A DNA stretch of 64,000 bases from the NCBI RefSeq assembly GCF_030718205.1, contig NZ_JAUZQF010000009.1, positions 248,001 to 312,000 of the forward strand, read 5' to 3'. A program made the position numbers and the translations under genes. Shown one piece after another: positions 49,145-57,520 of this stretch. The first letter of the stretch is position 1, and every line of letters starts with the position of its first letter. The notes under the pieces were generated by a model that saw only the letters and a program-made list of their open reading frames with translations, did not search any database and had not been told where the DNA came from. This stretch comes from Nonomuraea turcica (GTDB lineage: Bacteria; Actinomycetota; Actinomycetes; Streptosporangiales; Streptosporangiaceae).

Positions 49145-49680
49145 GAAGGCAGCTGCGCCCCACCGACGTCAAACGGCTCAACCGCACCTGGCGCAGGCAG
49201 ACGCAAAACCGGCTCGGCCTGATCATCGAGTCGGTCACCGGCCCGTTCAACATCGGCTCGATCTTCCGCAGCGCCGCCGCGTTCGGGGTGGACGAGATCT
49301 GGCTGGCCGGCAACGCCACCCCGCCCACCAACCCCAAGGCGGGCAAGACCGCGCTCGGCACCGACCGGCTGGTCACCTGGCACGAGCCGGTCCCGGCCAC
49401 CGAGGCGGTCAAGGCCGCCAAGGCGGGCGGCTACACGGTGCTGGCCGTCGAGCTGACCGCCGAGGCCATGCCGCTGCACAAGGCCGGCCTCGACCGCGAC
49501 CTGTGCCTGGTGGTCGGCAGCGAGGACCACGGCTGCTCCCCCGCCCTGCTCGACGCCGTCGACGGCGTCTGCTACATCCCGCAGGTCGGCCGGGTCGGCT
49601 CCTTCAACGTCGCGGTGGCCGCCGCCATCGCCCTGGCGGAGGCCCGCCGCCAGGAGTGGGAGAATCTTGCTGATTCGTAA
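49141..49680 (+). CDS. TrmH/SpoU family RNA methyltransferase
   Basis: A 179-residue SPOUT enzyme. Motif 1 is GPFNIGSIFRSAAAFGVDEIWL, motif 2 LVVGSEDHGCS and motif 3 IPQVGRVGSFNVAVAAAIAL, which form the trefoil-knot SAM site. It 2'-O-methylates tRNA or rRNA. ATGA overlap with the RsmC-like gene makes a two-gene RNA modification operon. Confidence 0.92.
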   Translation: MRRQLRPTDVKRLNRTWRRQTQNRLGLIIESVTGPFNIGSIFRSAAAFGVDEIWLAGNATPPTNPKAGKTALGTDRLVTWHEPVPATEAVKAAKAGGYTVLAVELTAEAMPLHKAGLDRDLCLVVGSEDHGCSPALLDAVDGVCYIPQVGRVGSFNVAVAAAIALAEARRQEWENLADS

Positions 49681-49716
49681 CTGCAGCCTTCATCCCGGAA
49701 GGGCATACTTCTGGAC

Positions 49717-50517
49717 GTGCTCAGCCGCCACTTCGCCTTTCTCGACCATCCGGGCCCGCTCGCCTTCGCCCACCGCGGAGGCGCCGCGGAGGGCGCGGAA
49801 AACTCCGTCGCCGCCTTCGAGCGGGCGGTCGGGCTCGGCTACACCTACCTGGAGACCGACGCGCACGCCACCTCCGACGGCGTCCTGGTCGCCTTCCACG
49901 ACCACACGCTCGACCGCGTGACCGACCAGCGCGGCCGCATCTCCGAGCTGCCCTACCGGGCGGTCAGGCAGGCCCGCATCGGCGGCGTCCACGAGATCCC
50001 GCTCATGGAGGACCTCCTGGGCACCTGGCCAGAAATCCGCTTCAACATCGACGTCAAGGAGGCAGCGGCCATCGCCCCGCTGGCCGAGGCGGTCAGGCGC
50101 ACCAACGCCTACGATCGCATCTGCCTGACCTCCTTCTCCGATGAGCGACTGATGCTGGCCAGGGCGGCGATCGGCAGGGAGGTGTGCTCGGCGCTCGGGC
50201 CGCGCGGCGTGGCCGCGCTGCGCGCCGCCGCCACCACCTCCGGCTACGGCCGGCTGCTGGCCCGCCTGTCCCGCGTCGGCATCCCCTGTGCCCAGGTGCC
50301 CGTGGGCTTCCGCGGCCTACGCGTCACCACCCGCCGCCTGGTCCGCACCGCGCACGCCATCGGCATGCAGGTGCACGTATGGACCATCAACGACCCCGCC
50401 CGCATGGAGCGCCTGCTCGACCTGGGCGTAGACGGCATCATGACCGACAACGTCACCGGCCTGCGCGAGGTGCTCGAACACCGCGGCCAGTGGCATCCCC
50501 ACGGAATGGCGGCCTGA
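49717..50517 (+). CDS. Glycerophosphodiester phosphodiesterase
   Basis: A 266-residue GDPD: AFAHRGGAAEGAENSVAAFERAVGLGYTYLETDAHATSDGVLVAFHDHTLDRVTD contains the HRG, ETD and FHD metal/catalytic motifs, and NIDVKEA and VHVWTINDPARMERLLDLGVDGIMTD the later strands of the TIM barrel. No signal peptide, so cytosolic. A fragment of a second GDPD lies at 51147. Confidence 0.93.
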   Translation: MLSRHFAFLDHPGPLAFAHRGGAAEGAENSVAAFERAVGLGYTYLETDAHATSDGVLVAFHDHTLDRVTDQRGRISELPYRAVRQARIGGVHEIPLMEDLLGTWPEIRFNIDVKEAAAIAPLAEAVRRTNAYDRICLTSFSDERLMLARAAIGREVCSALGPRGVAALRAAATTSGYGRLLARLSRVGIPCAQVPVGFRGLRVTTRRLVRTAHAIGMQVHVWTINDPARMERLLDLGVDGIMTDNVTGLREVLEHRGQWHPHGMAA

Positions 50518-50607
50518 CAGACCATCCGGGGCGATCAGGCGCCCACGGAGAATGACCACGTACGCGCTTACGCGCCGGCCGTGGTGACCAGCTTGATGAG
50601 GGCGCGG

Positions 50608-50961
50608 GCCGCCGGGGGCGTGGCACACCAGAGCGAGCGGCTTGCCCGAGCGCAGGGTCGTCTCGATCAGCCGCGCGGAGTCGCTGTCCTCGGCCAGATC
50701 CCACAGCGCCGCGAGATTGCGGTGGATCTTGACCATGACGCTCGCGCCGAGCCACATGTCCTACAGGACCTGGGCCACGGCGCGGGGGTGGTCACCGTCG
50801 ATCGAGAGCGAGCCGTCCGCAAGGCCTGCGGCGATCGTCCGCTCCATGCGGTCGACGATCGCGTGCCAGTAGGCCATCAAACGCTCGGCGGCCGACTCGC
50901 CGGACCATGCGACCGGCGCTCTCGTCACCGACCGTTCTCGTCCTGGTACAGGAGCCGCCAC
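50608..50961 (-). pseudogene. Fused remnants of a TetR regulator and a DJ-1/PfpI protein
   Basis: One minus-strand frame holds a TetR C-terminal piece (AAERLMAYWHAIVDRMERTIAAGLADGSLSIDGDHPRAVAQVL), an in-frame TAG at 50761, then DMWLGASVMVKIHRN, and then without a break LWDLAEDSDSARLIETTLRSGKPLALVCHAPGG, the nucleophile-Cys region of a DJ-1/PfpI (type 1 glutamine amidotransferase) protein. Both N-termini and the PfpI C-terminus are missing. It looks like a deletion scar between two genes, followed by a nonsense mutation. Confidence 0.62.
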
Positions 50962-51146
50962 TTACCCCAGCATGCCTTGGCGGCGTGGGGACACGGCTTG
51001 CCGTTGCCCTGTACCTTCTTGATGGTTCCACGGCATCGCTGGATCATGGGTTAGAGTCCTTTCGCCGGGAAGGTGATCATTGTATGGTCATGGGCGCGAC
51101 ACGCGGATTTCAACGACGACCTGCGAAAATAGGCCGTGCGTCAAGC

Positions 51147-51224
51147 ATGACCGACAACGTCACCGGCCTGCGCGACGTGCTCGAACGCCGCGGCCGGTGG
51201 CACCCCGGCAACCTGGCCGCATAA
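51147..51224 (+). pseudogene. C-terminal fragment of a second glycerophosphodiester phosphodiesterase
   Basis: MTDNVTGLRDVLERRGRW and the codons after it are nearly identical to the last 26 codons of the GDPD gene ending at 50517 (GIMTDNVTGLREVLEHRGQW). The rest of the second copy is absent. It ends 10 nt before the MFS start and supplies that gene's leader. Confidence 0.75.
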
Positions 51225-51234
51225 GAGGAGCAGC

Positions 51235-52599
51235 ATGACCCTCCCCTCACCCCCCGCGCTCTTCGACGACTCGCCCGCCGCGCGCAAACGCGAGCAGTGG
51301 GGCTGGTACTTCTACGACTGGGCCAACTCCGCCTTCCCCACCACGGTGCTGACCGTCTTCCTCGGCCCGTATCTCATCACGATCGCGGAGAACGCCGCCG
51401 GCGGCGGACAGTACGTGGACGTGATCGGCTTCGACGTTCGGCCGGGCGCATACTTCTCCTTCGTCGTCGGGGTCGCCGCGATCCTGCAGATCGTGTTCAT
51501 GCCGGTGGCCGGGGCGCTGGCCGACCACACCGGGCGTAAGAAACAGCTGATGGGCTTCTTCGCCCTGCTCGGCGCGCTGGCCACGGTCTGCTTCTGGTTC
51601 GTCAGCGACGGCCGCTACATCCTGGGCGGCGCGCTGTTCCTCGTGGCCAACGTGGGCTTCGCGTGCGCCTTCGTCATCTACAACTCCTTCCTGCCTGAGA
51701 TCGCCACGCCCGATGAGCGCGACAAGGTCTCCGGGATGGGGTGGGGGTTCGGCTACCTCGGCGGCGGGCTGCTGCTCGCGGTCCATCTGGTGCTGTTCCT
51801 CCAGGCCGAGTCGTTCGGTCTGGACTCCGGGACAGCGGTGCGCATCGCGCTGAGCTCAGCCGGGCTGTGGTGGGGCGGATTCACGATCATTCCGCTGCTG
51901 CGGCTGCGCAACCGGCACGCCCTCGCGCCGCGCTCCGAGTCCGCGGGGCAGGCGATCGGTGGCACGTTCCGTCAGCTCGGCCGTACCGCCGCGGGGTTGC
52001 GCGCCTACCCGCTCACGCTGGCGTTCCTGGTGGGCTACCTGCTGTACAACGACGGCGTGCAGACGGTCATCTCGTTCTCCGCGACCTTCGCCGAGAAGGA
52101 GCTGCAGCTCGGCAAGACCGTGCAGATCGGCGCCATCCTCATGGTGCAGTTCGTCGCCTTCTTCGGCGCGCTGCTGCTCAGCTGGCTGGCCTCGCGCGTG
52201 GGCGCCAAGCGGGTGGTGCTGGGCGCCCTGGTGGCCTGGACGATCGTCGTCACGATCGCTTACTTCCTGCCCGCAGGTTCGGCTCTGGCCTTCTACGGCC
52301 TCGGCTTCGCCATCGCCATCGTCATGGGCGGCACGCAGGCGCTGTCGCGCTCGCTGTTCTCGCATGTCATCCCGAAGGGCAAGGAGGCCGAGTACTACAG
52401 CCTCTACGAGATCAGCGACAAGGGCTCGACGTTCCTCGGCTCGTTCACGCTCGGCATGGCCTTCCAGATGTCGGGCAGCTACCGGCTGGCGATCATCTCG
52501 CTGATCGCCTTCTTCGTGCTCGGCGGCGCCATCCTGGCCGCTGTGAACCTGCCCAAGGCCATCCGCGCCGCGGGCAACCAGGTGCCCGAGAAGATCTAA
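51235..52599 (+). CDS. MFS transporter, ATG22/UMF1 family
   Basis: A 454-residue permease with 12 helices. REQWGWYFYDWANSAFPTTVLTVFLGPYL is the family's opening signature; ADHTGRKKQLMG is the loop 2-3 motif and KGKEAEYYSLYEISDKGSTFLGS the conserved late segment. Substrates of bacterial members are unknown (amino acids or nucleosides have been suggested). AAGAGGAGCAGC precedes the ATG. Confidence 0.92.
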   Translation: MTLPSPPALFDDSPAARKREQWGWYFYDWANSAFPTTVLTVFLGPYLITIAENAAGGGQYVDVIGFDVRPGAYFSFVVGVAAILQIVFMPVAGALADHTGRKKQLMGFFALLGALATVCFWFVSDGRYILGGALFLVANVGFACAFVIYNSFLPEIATPDERDKVSGMGWGFGYLGGGLLLAVHLVLFLQAESFGLDSGTAVRIALSSAGLWWGGFTIIPLLRLRNRHALAPRSESAGQAIGGTFRQLGRTAAGLRAYPLTLAFLVGYLLYNDGVQTVISFSATFAEKELQLGKTVQIGAILMVQFVAFFGALLLSWLASRVGAKRVVLGALVAWTIVVTIAYFLPAGSALAFYGLGFAIAIVMGGTQALSRSLFSHVIPKGKEAEYYSLYEISDKGSTFLGSFTLGMAFQMSGSYRLAIISLIAFFVLGGAILAAVNLPKAIRAAGNQVPEKI

Positions 52600-52672
52600 A
52601 CCCGCGCGGCGAGCAGCATCGTGCCCGGCCCCTGCGCCGCGCCGGGGCCGCGCACGGCCGTCGCTCCGGAAC

Positions 52673-52721
52673 GAGAGCGGTGCTCTTGACATCAGTGCGC
52701 CATACCGAGAGCATTGCTCTC
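52673..52721. promoter_or_regulatory. Promoter with two palindromic operators
   Basis: GAGAGCA-T-TGCTCTC (52707-52721, perfect) and GAGAGCG-G-TGCTCTT (52673-52687, near-perfect) flank a TTGACA (52686-52691). They are 34 bp apart, about three helical turns, in the style of TetR-family operators overlapping a promoter. The controlled gene starts at 52754. No regulator gene is adjacent. Confidence 0.6.
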
Positions 52722-52753
52722 ACAACAGAGCGACGCCCTCTTCAGGAGTACCC

Positions 52754-53371
52754 ATGTCAACCCGGCTCACCGCCGCCGCCTTCGCGACCGGCGGCATCCT
52801 GTTCCTCGTCTATCCGGCGATCCGCCCCTCCGGCGACGACGCCGCCGCTATGGCCTCCACGGAATGGGTGATCGGGCACGCCGCCGCGATGGTCGGTTTC
52901 ATTCTGCTCGGGTTGGCGGTGCTCGGCCTGCACCAGGTGCTCGGCGATCGGCTGTCGCTGCGGGCAGCTGTGGTGACGTGGATCGGCGCCGGACTGACGC
53001 TGCCGTACTACGGCGCCGAGGACTTCGGGCTGAACGTGATCGCCAAGCGCTCGCTGCGCGACCAGGCGCCCGCGCTCATGGATCTGGCGCAGGAGTTCAG
53101 GTACGGAGGGCTCGCGGTCACGATGTTCGCCGCCGGACTGCTGCTGCTCGGCGCCAGCACGGTCATGGCGGCCGTCTCGGTGTGGCGCTCGCGCACGCTG
53201 CCCCGGTGGAGCGGGACGGCGCTGGCACTCGGGTTCGTGCTCTTCATCCCGCAGTTCTTCGGCCCGTATCCGCTGCGGATCGCGCACGGCGCGCTCATCA
53301 TGATCGGCGGGCTTTGGCTGGCCGGAGCCCTGGCGACGGCCCGGACCGGAGCGGAATCGGCACCCGCCTGA
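52754..53371 (+). CDS. Hypothetical six-helix membrane protein
   Basis: A 205-residue protein with about six transmembrane helices (for example AAFATGGILFLVYPAIRP, AAAMVGFILLGLAVLGLHQVLG, GGLAVTMFAAGLLLLGASTVM, ALALGFVLFIPQFFGP). Conserved-looking polar residues lie in YYGAEDFGLNVIAKR. Similar actinobacterial proteins are uncharacterised and often TetR-controlled, which fits the operators upstream. Confidence 0.72.
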   Translation: MSTRLTAAAFATGGILFLVYPAIRPSGDDAAAMASTEWVIGHAAAMVGFILLGLAVLGLHQVLGDRLSLRAAVVTWIGAGLTLPYYGAEDFGLNVIAKRSLRDQAPALMDLAQEFRYGGLAVTMFAAGLLLLGASTVMAAVSVWRSRTLPRWSGTALALGFVLFIPQFFGPYPLRIAHGALIMIGGLWLAGALATARTGAESAPA

Positions 53372-53412
53372 ATAACCGTGGCCCCAACCGCGATTGGATC
53401 ACCCCGCAGGTG

Positions 53413-53438
53413 GGAATCCCATCACGGTATCAAGCGTT
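53413..53438 (+). promoter_or_regulatory. SigR-type promoter of rbpA
   Basis: GGAAT (53413-53417), exactly 18 bp, GTT (53436-53438): the consensus of the thiol-oxidative-stress sigma factor SigR. In Streptomyces coelicolor rbpA is a known SigR target, so the match is meaningful. It lies 59 bp upstream of the ATG. Confidence 0.75.
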
Positions 53439-53496
53439 AGACACCGTGGGAGACAGACCCCCCACTTCAAGGGGGCCCTGTAGGAGGCATTGAGAC

Positions 53497-53841
53497 ATGG
53501 GCGAGCGCGCGCTTCGTGGCACCCGGCTCGGGGCAACCAGCTACGAGAACGACCGTAACACGGATCTGGCTCCGCGCCAGGAGGTGTCCTACACCTGTCC
53601 GAAGGGCCATCGATTCGAGGTTCCGCTTGCCGCAGAGGCCGAGATCCCCGCAACCTGGGAGTGCCGCATGTGCGGCGTGACCGCGGTACGCGTGGACGGC
53701 GAGCAGCCGGAGTCCAAGAAGACGAAGCCCCCGCGGACGCACTGGGACATGCTCCTGGAGCGGCGCTCCATCGAAGACCTTGAGGAGGTGCTCAACGAGC
53801 GGCTCGCCGTTCTGCGGGCCCAGCGTCGTAAGAGCGCCTGA
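53497..53841 (+). CDS. rbpA: RNA polymerase-binding protein RbpA
   Basis: A 114-residue RbpA: GERALRGTRLGATSYENDRN (N-terminal tail), YTCPKGHRFEVPLAAEAEIPATWECRMCG (core domain, C-x3-H...C-x2-C zinc ligands) and RTHWDMLLERRSIEDLEEVLNERL (sigma-interacting domain). It stabilises open complexes of housekeeping sigma and contributes to rifampicin tolerance. Single gene with a SigR-type promoter and its own terminator. Confidence 0.97.
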   Translation: MGERALRGTRLGATSYENDRNTDLAPRQEVSYTCPKGHRFEVPLAAEAEIPATWECRMCGVTAVRVDGEQPESKKTKPPRTHWDMLLERRSIEDLEEVLNERLAVLRAQRRKSA

Positions 53842-53857
53842 CCTCTTCTCACGGTGA

Positions 53858-53884
53858 AACCCCCGGGCCGGCGGCCCGGGGGTT
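53858..53884. terminator. Terminator between rbpA and fxsA
   Basis: Perfect 12-bp arms AACCCCCGGGCC and GGCCCGGGGGTT with a 3-nt loop, followed by TTCTTC. It serves rbpA and possibly the convergent fxsA gene. Confidence 0.85.
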
Positions 53885-53927
53885 CTTCATGCGCGCCCGC
53901 CGGCTCGCGTGAGCCGGCCAAGGCCCG

Positions 53928-54422
53928 TCAGTCGCGCTCCTCCCGGATGACCTCGCCGTGCACCACCCTGCCGCCGTGCGGAGCCTCGCCCTGCGGAGCG
54001 CCGGCGCCGGGAGACGGCGGGAAGAGGTTCGCGTACGGCGACGCGGCCGCCATCTTCTTGACCCGGCGCTCGAAGAACCACGCCCCCAGGCGGCGCATCA
54101 TCGGCCGGGTGAACGGCAGCACGCACAAGAACCCGAACACGTCGGTGAAGAACCCCGGCGTCAGCAGCAGCGCGCCGCCCACCAGGACCAGGCCGCCGTC
54201 GGCCAGCTCGCGGTTGGGCATCCGGCCGGACTGCAGCGCCTCCTGCAGCGCCCGCCAGGCCCGGCGTCCCTCACGGCGCACGATCCACGCGCCGAGGAGG
54301 CTGTCGGCGATCAGCAGGGCCACGGTCGCCGGGCCGCCGATCACGGAGCCGACCTGGATCAGCAGCCAGATCTCCAGAACGGGAACGACCAGGAAGGCCA
54401 GGAAGAGCAGGAGCCGCATCAT
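53928..54422 (-). CDS. FxsA family membrane protein
   Basis: A 164-residue protein: MMRLLLFLAFLVVPVLEIWLLIQVGSVIGGPATVALLIADSLLGAWIVRREGRRAWRALQEAL is the FxsA signature (two helices and GxxxxRxxG), followed by ELADGGLVLVGGALLLTPGFFTDVFGFLCVLPFTRP. E. coli FxsA relieves phage T7 exclusion by F; the actinobacterial function is unknown. Two adjacent ATGs (54422, 54419) are possible. Confidence 0.88.
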   Translation of the reverse strand: MMRLLLFLAFLVVPVLEIWLLIQVGSVIGGPATVALLIADSLLGAWIVRREGRRAWRALQEALQSGRMPNRELADGGLVLVGGALLLTPGFFTDVFGFLCVLPFTRPMMRRLGAWFFERRVKKMAAASPYANLFPPSPGAGAPQGEAPHGGRVVHGEVIREERD

Positions 54423-54482
54423 TTCCTCGATTCCGCACACACGCGTACGCCAGGAACAACGCCCGGCGCCCCGCAAGCGTTC

Positions 54483-55232
54483 CTATCCTGGCTCGCCTTT
54501 GCGGCGCAGCCGCCTCGGTAGGCCGGTGACGCCCCACATGCCGATCCGCCACAGCGCCTCGGACATGACCTTGCCGCTCATCTTGCTCTTGCCCACCGTA
54601 CGCTCCACGAACGTGATGGGCACCTCCACCACCCGCAGCCCGTGCCTGGACGTGCGCAGCGTCAGGTCGACCTGGAAGCAGTAGCCCTGCGACTCCACGC
54701 CCGACAGGCCCACCTTCTCCAGGGTCGCGGCGCGGTAGGCGCGGAACCCGGCGGTCGCGTCGCGTACCGGCAGGCCCAGCATGACGCGGGTGTAGACGTT
54801 GGCGCCCTTGGACAGCAGCTCACGCCGGTGCGGCCAGTTGACCACCTTGCCGCCGGGCACGTAGCGGGACCCGATCGCCAGGTCGGCGCCGTCCACCAGC
54901 GCCTCCAGCAGCTTCGGCAGCTCCTCCGGCTGGTGCGAGCCGTCGGCGTCCATCTCCACCAGCACGTCGTAGCCCTCGCTCAGCCCCCAGCGGAAGCCGG
55001 CGATGTAGGCCGCGCCGAGACCCTGCTTGCCCGGACGGTGCAGGACGTGCACCTGGTCATCGGCGGCGGCGAGCTCGTCGGCCACCTCGCCGGTGCCGTC
55101 GGGGCTGTTGTCGTCGGCCACGAGCACGTGCGCCTCCGGCACGGCCGCGCGCACCCGCCCGACGATCATGGGCAGGTTGTCGCGCTCGTTGTAGGTCGGT
55201 ACGACGACCAGCACCCGGCCAAGAGTCTCCAT
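54483..55232 (-). CDS. ppm1: Polyprenol monophosphomannose synthase
   Basis: A 249-residue GT2 enzyme: VLVVVPTYNERDNLPMIVGRV, DDNSPDGTGEV, VEMDADGSHQPEELPKLL (the DxD metal site) and DATAGFRAYR. It transfers mannose from GDP-mannose to polyprenyl phosphate for lipoarabinomannan-type glycans and protein O-mannosylation. The lnt gene ends 2 nt upstream; in Mycobacterium tuberculosis the two activities are fused in one Ppm1 polypeptide. Confidence 0.93.
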   Translation of the reverse strand: METLGRVLVVVPTYNERDNLPMIVGRVRAAVPEAHVLVADDNSPDGTGEVADELAAADDQVHVLHRPGKQGLGAAYIAGFRWGLSEGYDVLVEMDADGSHQPEELPKLLEALVDGADLAIGSRYVPGGKVVNWPHRRELLSKGANVYTRVMLGLPVRDATAGFRAYRAATLEKVGLSGVESQGYCFQVDLTLRTSRHGLRVVEVPITFVERTVGKSKMSGKVMSEALWRIGMWGVTGLPRRLRRKGEPG

Positions 55233-55234
55233 TG

Positions 55235-57520
55235 TCAGTCGTTCCTCACCTGGTCGCCTCGCCGCCTGGCGCGCCACGCGGCGACCGCGGCGGCCGCCGC
55301 TCCCATCACCATCAATGCCCACTCAGGAAGTGCTCCCACCTTGGTGGCGAGCGTCTCCTGGGTGCGTACGGGCACCTTGACCACGTTCATGTCCGCGACC
55401 AGCTCGCGGGTCTGCCATGCGACCTTACCGTCAGGCGTGACGAAAGCGGAGATTCCGGTCGTGGCGGCGGTCACCACGGCCCTGTTGTGCTCGACGGCAC
55501 GCAGTTGCGACATCGCCAGCTGCTGCGGCGGCAAATTGGACAGCGCGTAGCTGGCGTTGTTGGTCTGCACCACGAGCGGAGTGCCGCCGGCGCGCACGGT
55601 GCGGCGTACGGTGTCGTCGTAGGCCACCTCGTAGCAGTTGACCGCGCCGACCGTGACCGGACCCATCTTTAGATCGCCCGGTTTGCCACCGGGGACCGAC
55701 TGCCTGCCGACCAGACCGGCCCGCTCCCACAGCGCCAGCACGATGTCCTTGAACGGCGTGTACTCGCCGAACGGCACCAGGTTCTGCTTGTCGTAGTAGG
55801 CGCCCGCCCCCGTCACCGGGTCCCACACCAGGCTGCGGGTGGCACGGTGCTCCTCGCCGATCGCGACGACGGCGCCGACGAGCGTCGGCACCCCGACGTC
55901 GCGTACCGAGTCATGAATGATCTGGCGGGCGACCTCGTCCTGGTAGGGGTCGATGTCGGTGGAGTTTTCCGGCAGGATGACGATGTCGGGCTTGGGGAGT
56001 TTGCCGGCCCGGACGGCCTCGGCAAGGCGTTTCGTCTCGTTGGCATGATTTTTCAGGACAACGGCGGGCTCGTCGCCGAGGGCGTACATGCCGCGGCCCG
56101 GGACGTTGCCCTGCACGACGCCGACGTTGATGCTGCGGCCCTCGTCGCCGGGCCGCGGGATCGCCAGGGTGAGCACGGGCACGGCCAGCGCCAGCCCCAC
56201 TGGGACGGCCCTGCGCCACGCCCGGCTCCGTACCAGGACGGAGTGGGCCAGCAGGGCGCCGCTCAGGGTGGCGGCGAACGACACCAGCGGCGCGCCGCCG
56301 AACGCGGCGTAGGGGGTGAACAATGACTCACCCTGGCTGAAGGCCACCCGCGCCCAGGGGAAGCCGCCGATGGGCACCAGACCGCGGGCCCACTCCATGG
56401 CCACCCACAGCCCGCCGAACCACACCGGCCACCCGGGCAGCCTGAACACCAGCGCGGCCAGGGCGGCCATGGCGGCGTAGAACAGGCTCTCGGTGCCGAC
56501 CAGCATGAGCCAGACGTCGTCGCCGATGGTGCGCACCCAGGCGAGGGCGGGGAACAGGAACACCGCCGCGCTCAGGTAACCCAGCCAGGCGGCCCGCCTG
56601 GGACGGGCGCCGTACAGCGAGCCGGCGATCAGGGCGATGCCGAGAGGGGCGCACCACCACCAGCCGAGCGGCGGGAAGGCGGCGAACAGCGTGATCCCGC
56701 CGGCCACGGCGGCCACGACACGGGCGGCGAGCACTTTCCGCGTCTCCCGCCCGCCCCGCCCCGGCGCGGCCGCCGCCGTAGGCGGCGCCGCTCCCCCGCC
56801 GGCCGGTGTCCCGGACGCCGCATCCTGCCCCGTCGCGTCCTGCCGGACCGCGTCCTGCCGCGTCACGTCCAGCCGCGCCGTGTCCTCCCGGGCCGCATCC
56901 AGCCGCGCCGCGTCCTCCCGGACGGCATCCAGCCGCGCCGCATCCTGCTCCGTCGCATCCAGCCGCGCCGCGTGCAGCCGTGCGGCATCCTGCCGCGCCG
57001 CATCCTGCCGGACCGCGTCCTGCTCCGCCGCATCCAGCCGCGCCGCATCCAGCCGCGCTGTGTCCTGCTCCGTCGCGTCCTGCCGGACCGCATCCTGCCG
57101 CGTCGCGTCCTGCCGGACCGCATCCTGCCCCGTCGCGTCCTGCCCCGTCGCAGGGGCCACGTCATCCGTTCCGAGCAGCGTGTCCCGGGCCTCGTCTGCG
57201 ACTCCCGTCGCCTTCTGCGGCGCATCGGCCGTCGAGAGGCCGGGGTCGCTGGTCGCCCTGCCGCCTGCCGACACCTCACGGGCCGGGGCGGCCACGGACG
57301 CATTCACGCGCTCCGAGCCGACCGTCTGCCCGTCCACCTGCGTGCGATCGCGTTCCCGGCCCATCTCGGGAGGGCTGATCCCGTCACGGGTGGACGTGGC
57401 GGGAGCGGTGTCCCTGATGGGCCGACTCGACGGCGCGTCAGGCGAGCGCGGGTCGGCCCCGGCAGTAGGAGATGAGCCGTGCCCGGTTTCGGGCGGTAGG
57501 CTCGCTCTGTCCTGAACCAC
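55235..57520 (-). CDS. lnt: Apolipoprotein N-acyltransferase with long N-terminal repeat extension
   Basis: About 761 residues. The C-terminal 500 are a standard Lnt: multiple transmembrane helices, then a nitrilase-like domain with catalytic Glu in ILPENSTDIDPY, Lys in YYDKQNLVPFGEY and Cys in AVNCYEVAYDD. It N-acylates the lipoprotein N-terminal Cys. The first 250 or so residues are hydrophilic, with 22 five-residue repeats (56822-57151). The GTG at 57520 is chosen because GGCGAGGAG lies 8 nt upstream; an ATG at 57364 has no such site but also includes the repeats. Confidence 0.9.
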   Translation of the reverse strand: MVQDRASLPPETGHGSSPTAGADPRSPDAPSSRPIRDTAPATSTRDGISPPEMGRERDRTQVDGQTVGSERVNASVAAPAREVSAGGRATSDPGLSTADAPQKATGVADEARDTLLGTDDVAPATGQDATGQDAVRQDATRQDAVRQDATEQDTARLDAARLDAAEQDAVRQDAARQDAARLHAARLDATEQDAARLDAVREDAARLDAAREDTARLDVTRQDAVRQDATGQDAASGTPAGGGAAPPTAAAAPGRGGRETRKVLAARVVAAVAGGITLFAAFPPLGWWWCAPLGIALIAGSLYGARPRRAAWLGYLSAAVFLFPALAWVRTIGDDVWLMLVGTESLFYAAMAALAALVFRLPGWPVWFGGLWVAMEWARGLVPIGGFPWARVAFSQGESLFTPYAAFGGAPLVSFAATLSGALLAHSVLVRSRAWRRAVPVGLALAVPVLTLAIPRPGDEGRSINVGVVQGNVPGRGMYALGDEPAVVLKNHANETKRLAEAVRAGKLPKPDIVILPENSTDIDPYQDEVARQIIHDSVRDVGVPTLVGAVVAIGEEHRATRSLVWDPVTGAGAYYDKQNLVPFGEYTPFKDIVLALWERAGLVGRQSVPGGKPGDLKMGPVTVGAVNCYEVAYDDTVRRTVRAGGTPLVVQTNNASYALSNLPPQQLAMSQLRAVEHNRAVVTAATTGISAFVTPDGKVAWQTRELVADMNVVKVPVRTQETLATKVGALPEWALMVMGAAAAAVAAWRARRRGDQVRND
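56822..57151 (-). repeat. 15-bp tandem repeat array (22 units) in lnt
   Basis: Twenty-two consecutive 15-bp units encode pentads of the form A-(A/V/T)-(R/G/E)-(Q/L/E)-D, such as AVRQD, AARLD and ATEQD. Only some have Leu at the centre, so this is not a classical pentapeptide-repeat helix. Units differ by point changes, which indicates older expansion with drift. Confidence 0.85.

Noticed and set aside
56822..57151. Long regular array considered as CRISPR or non-coding satellite
   Set aside because: 15-bp period with no unique spacers and a continuous open frame joined to lnt.
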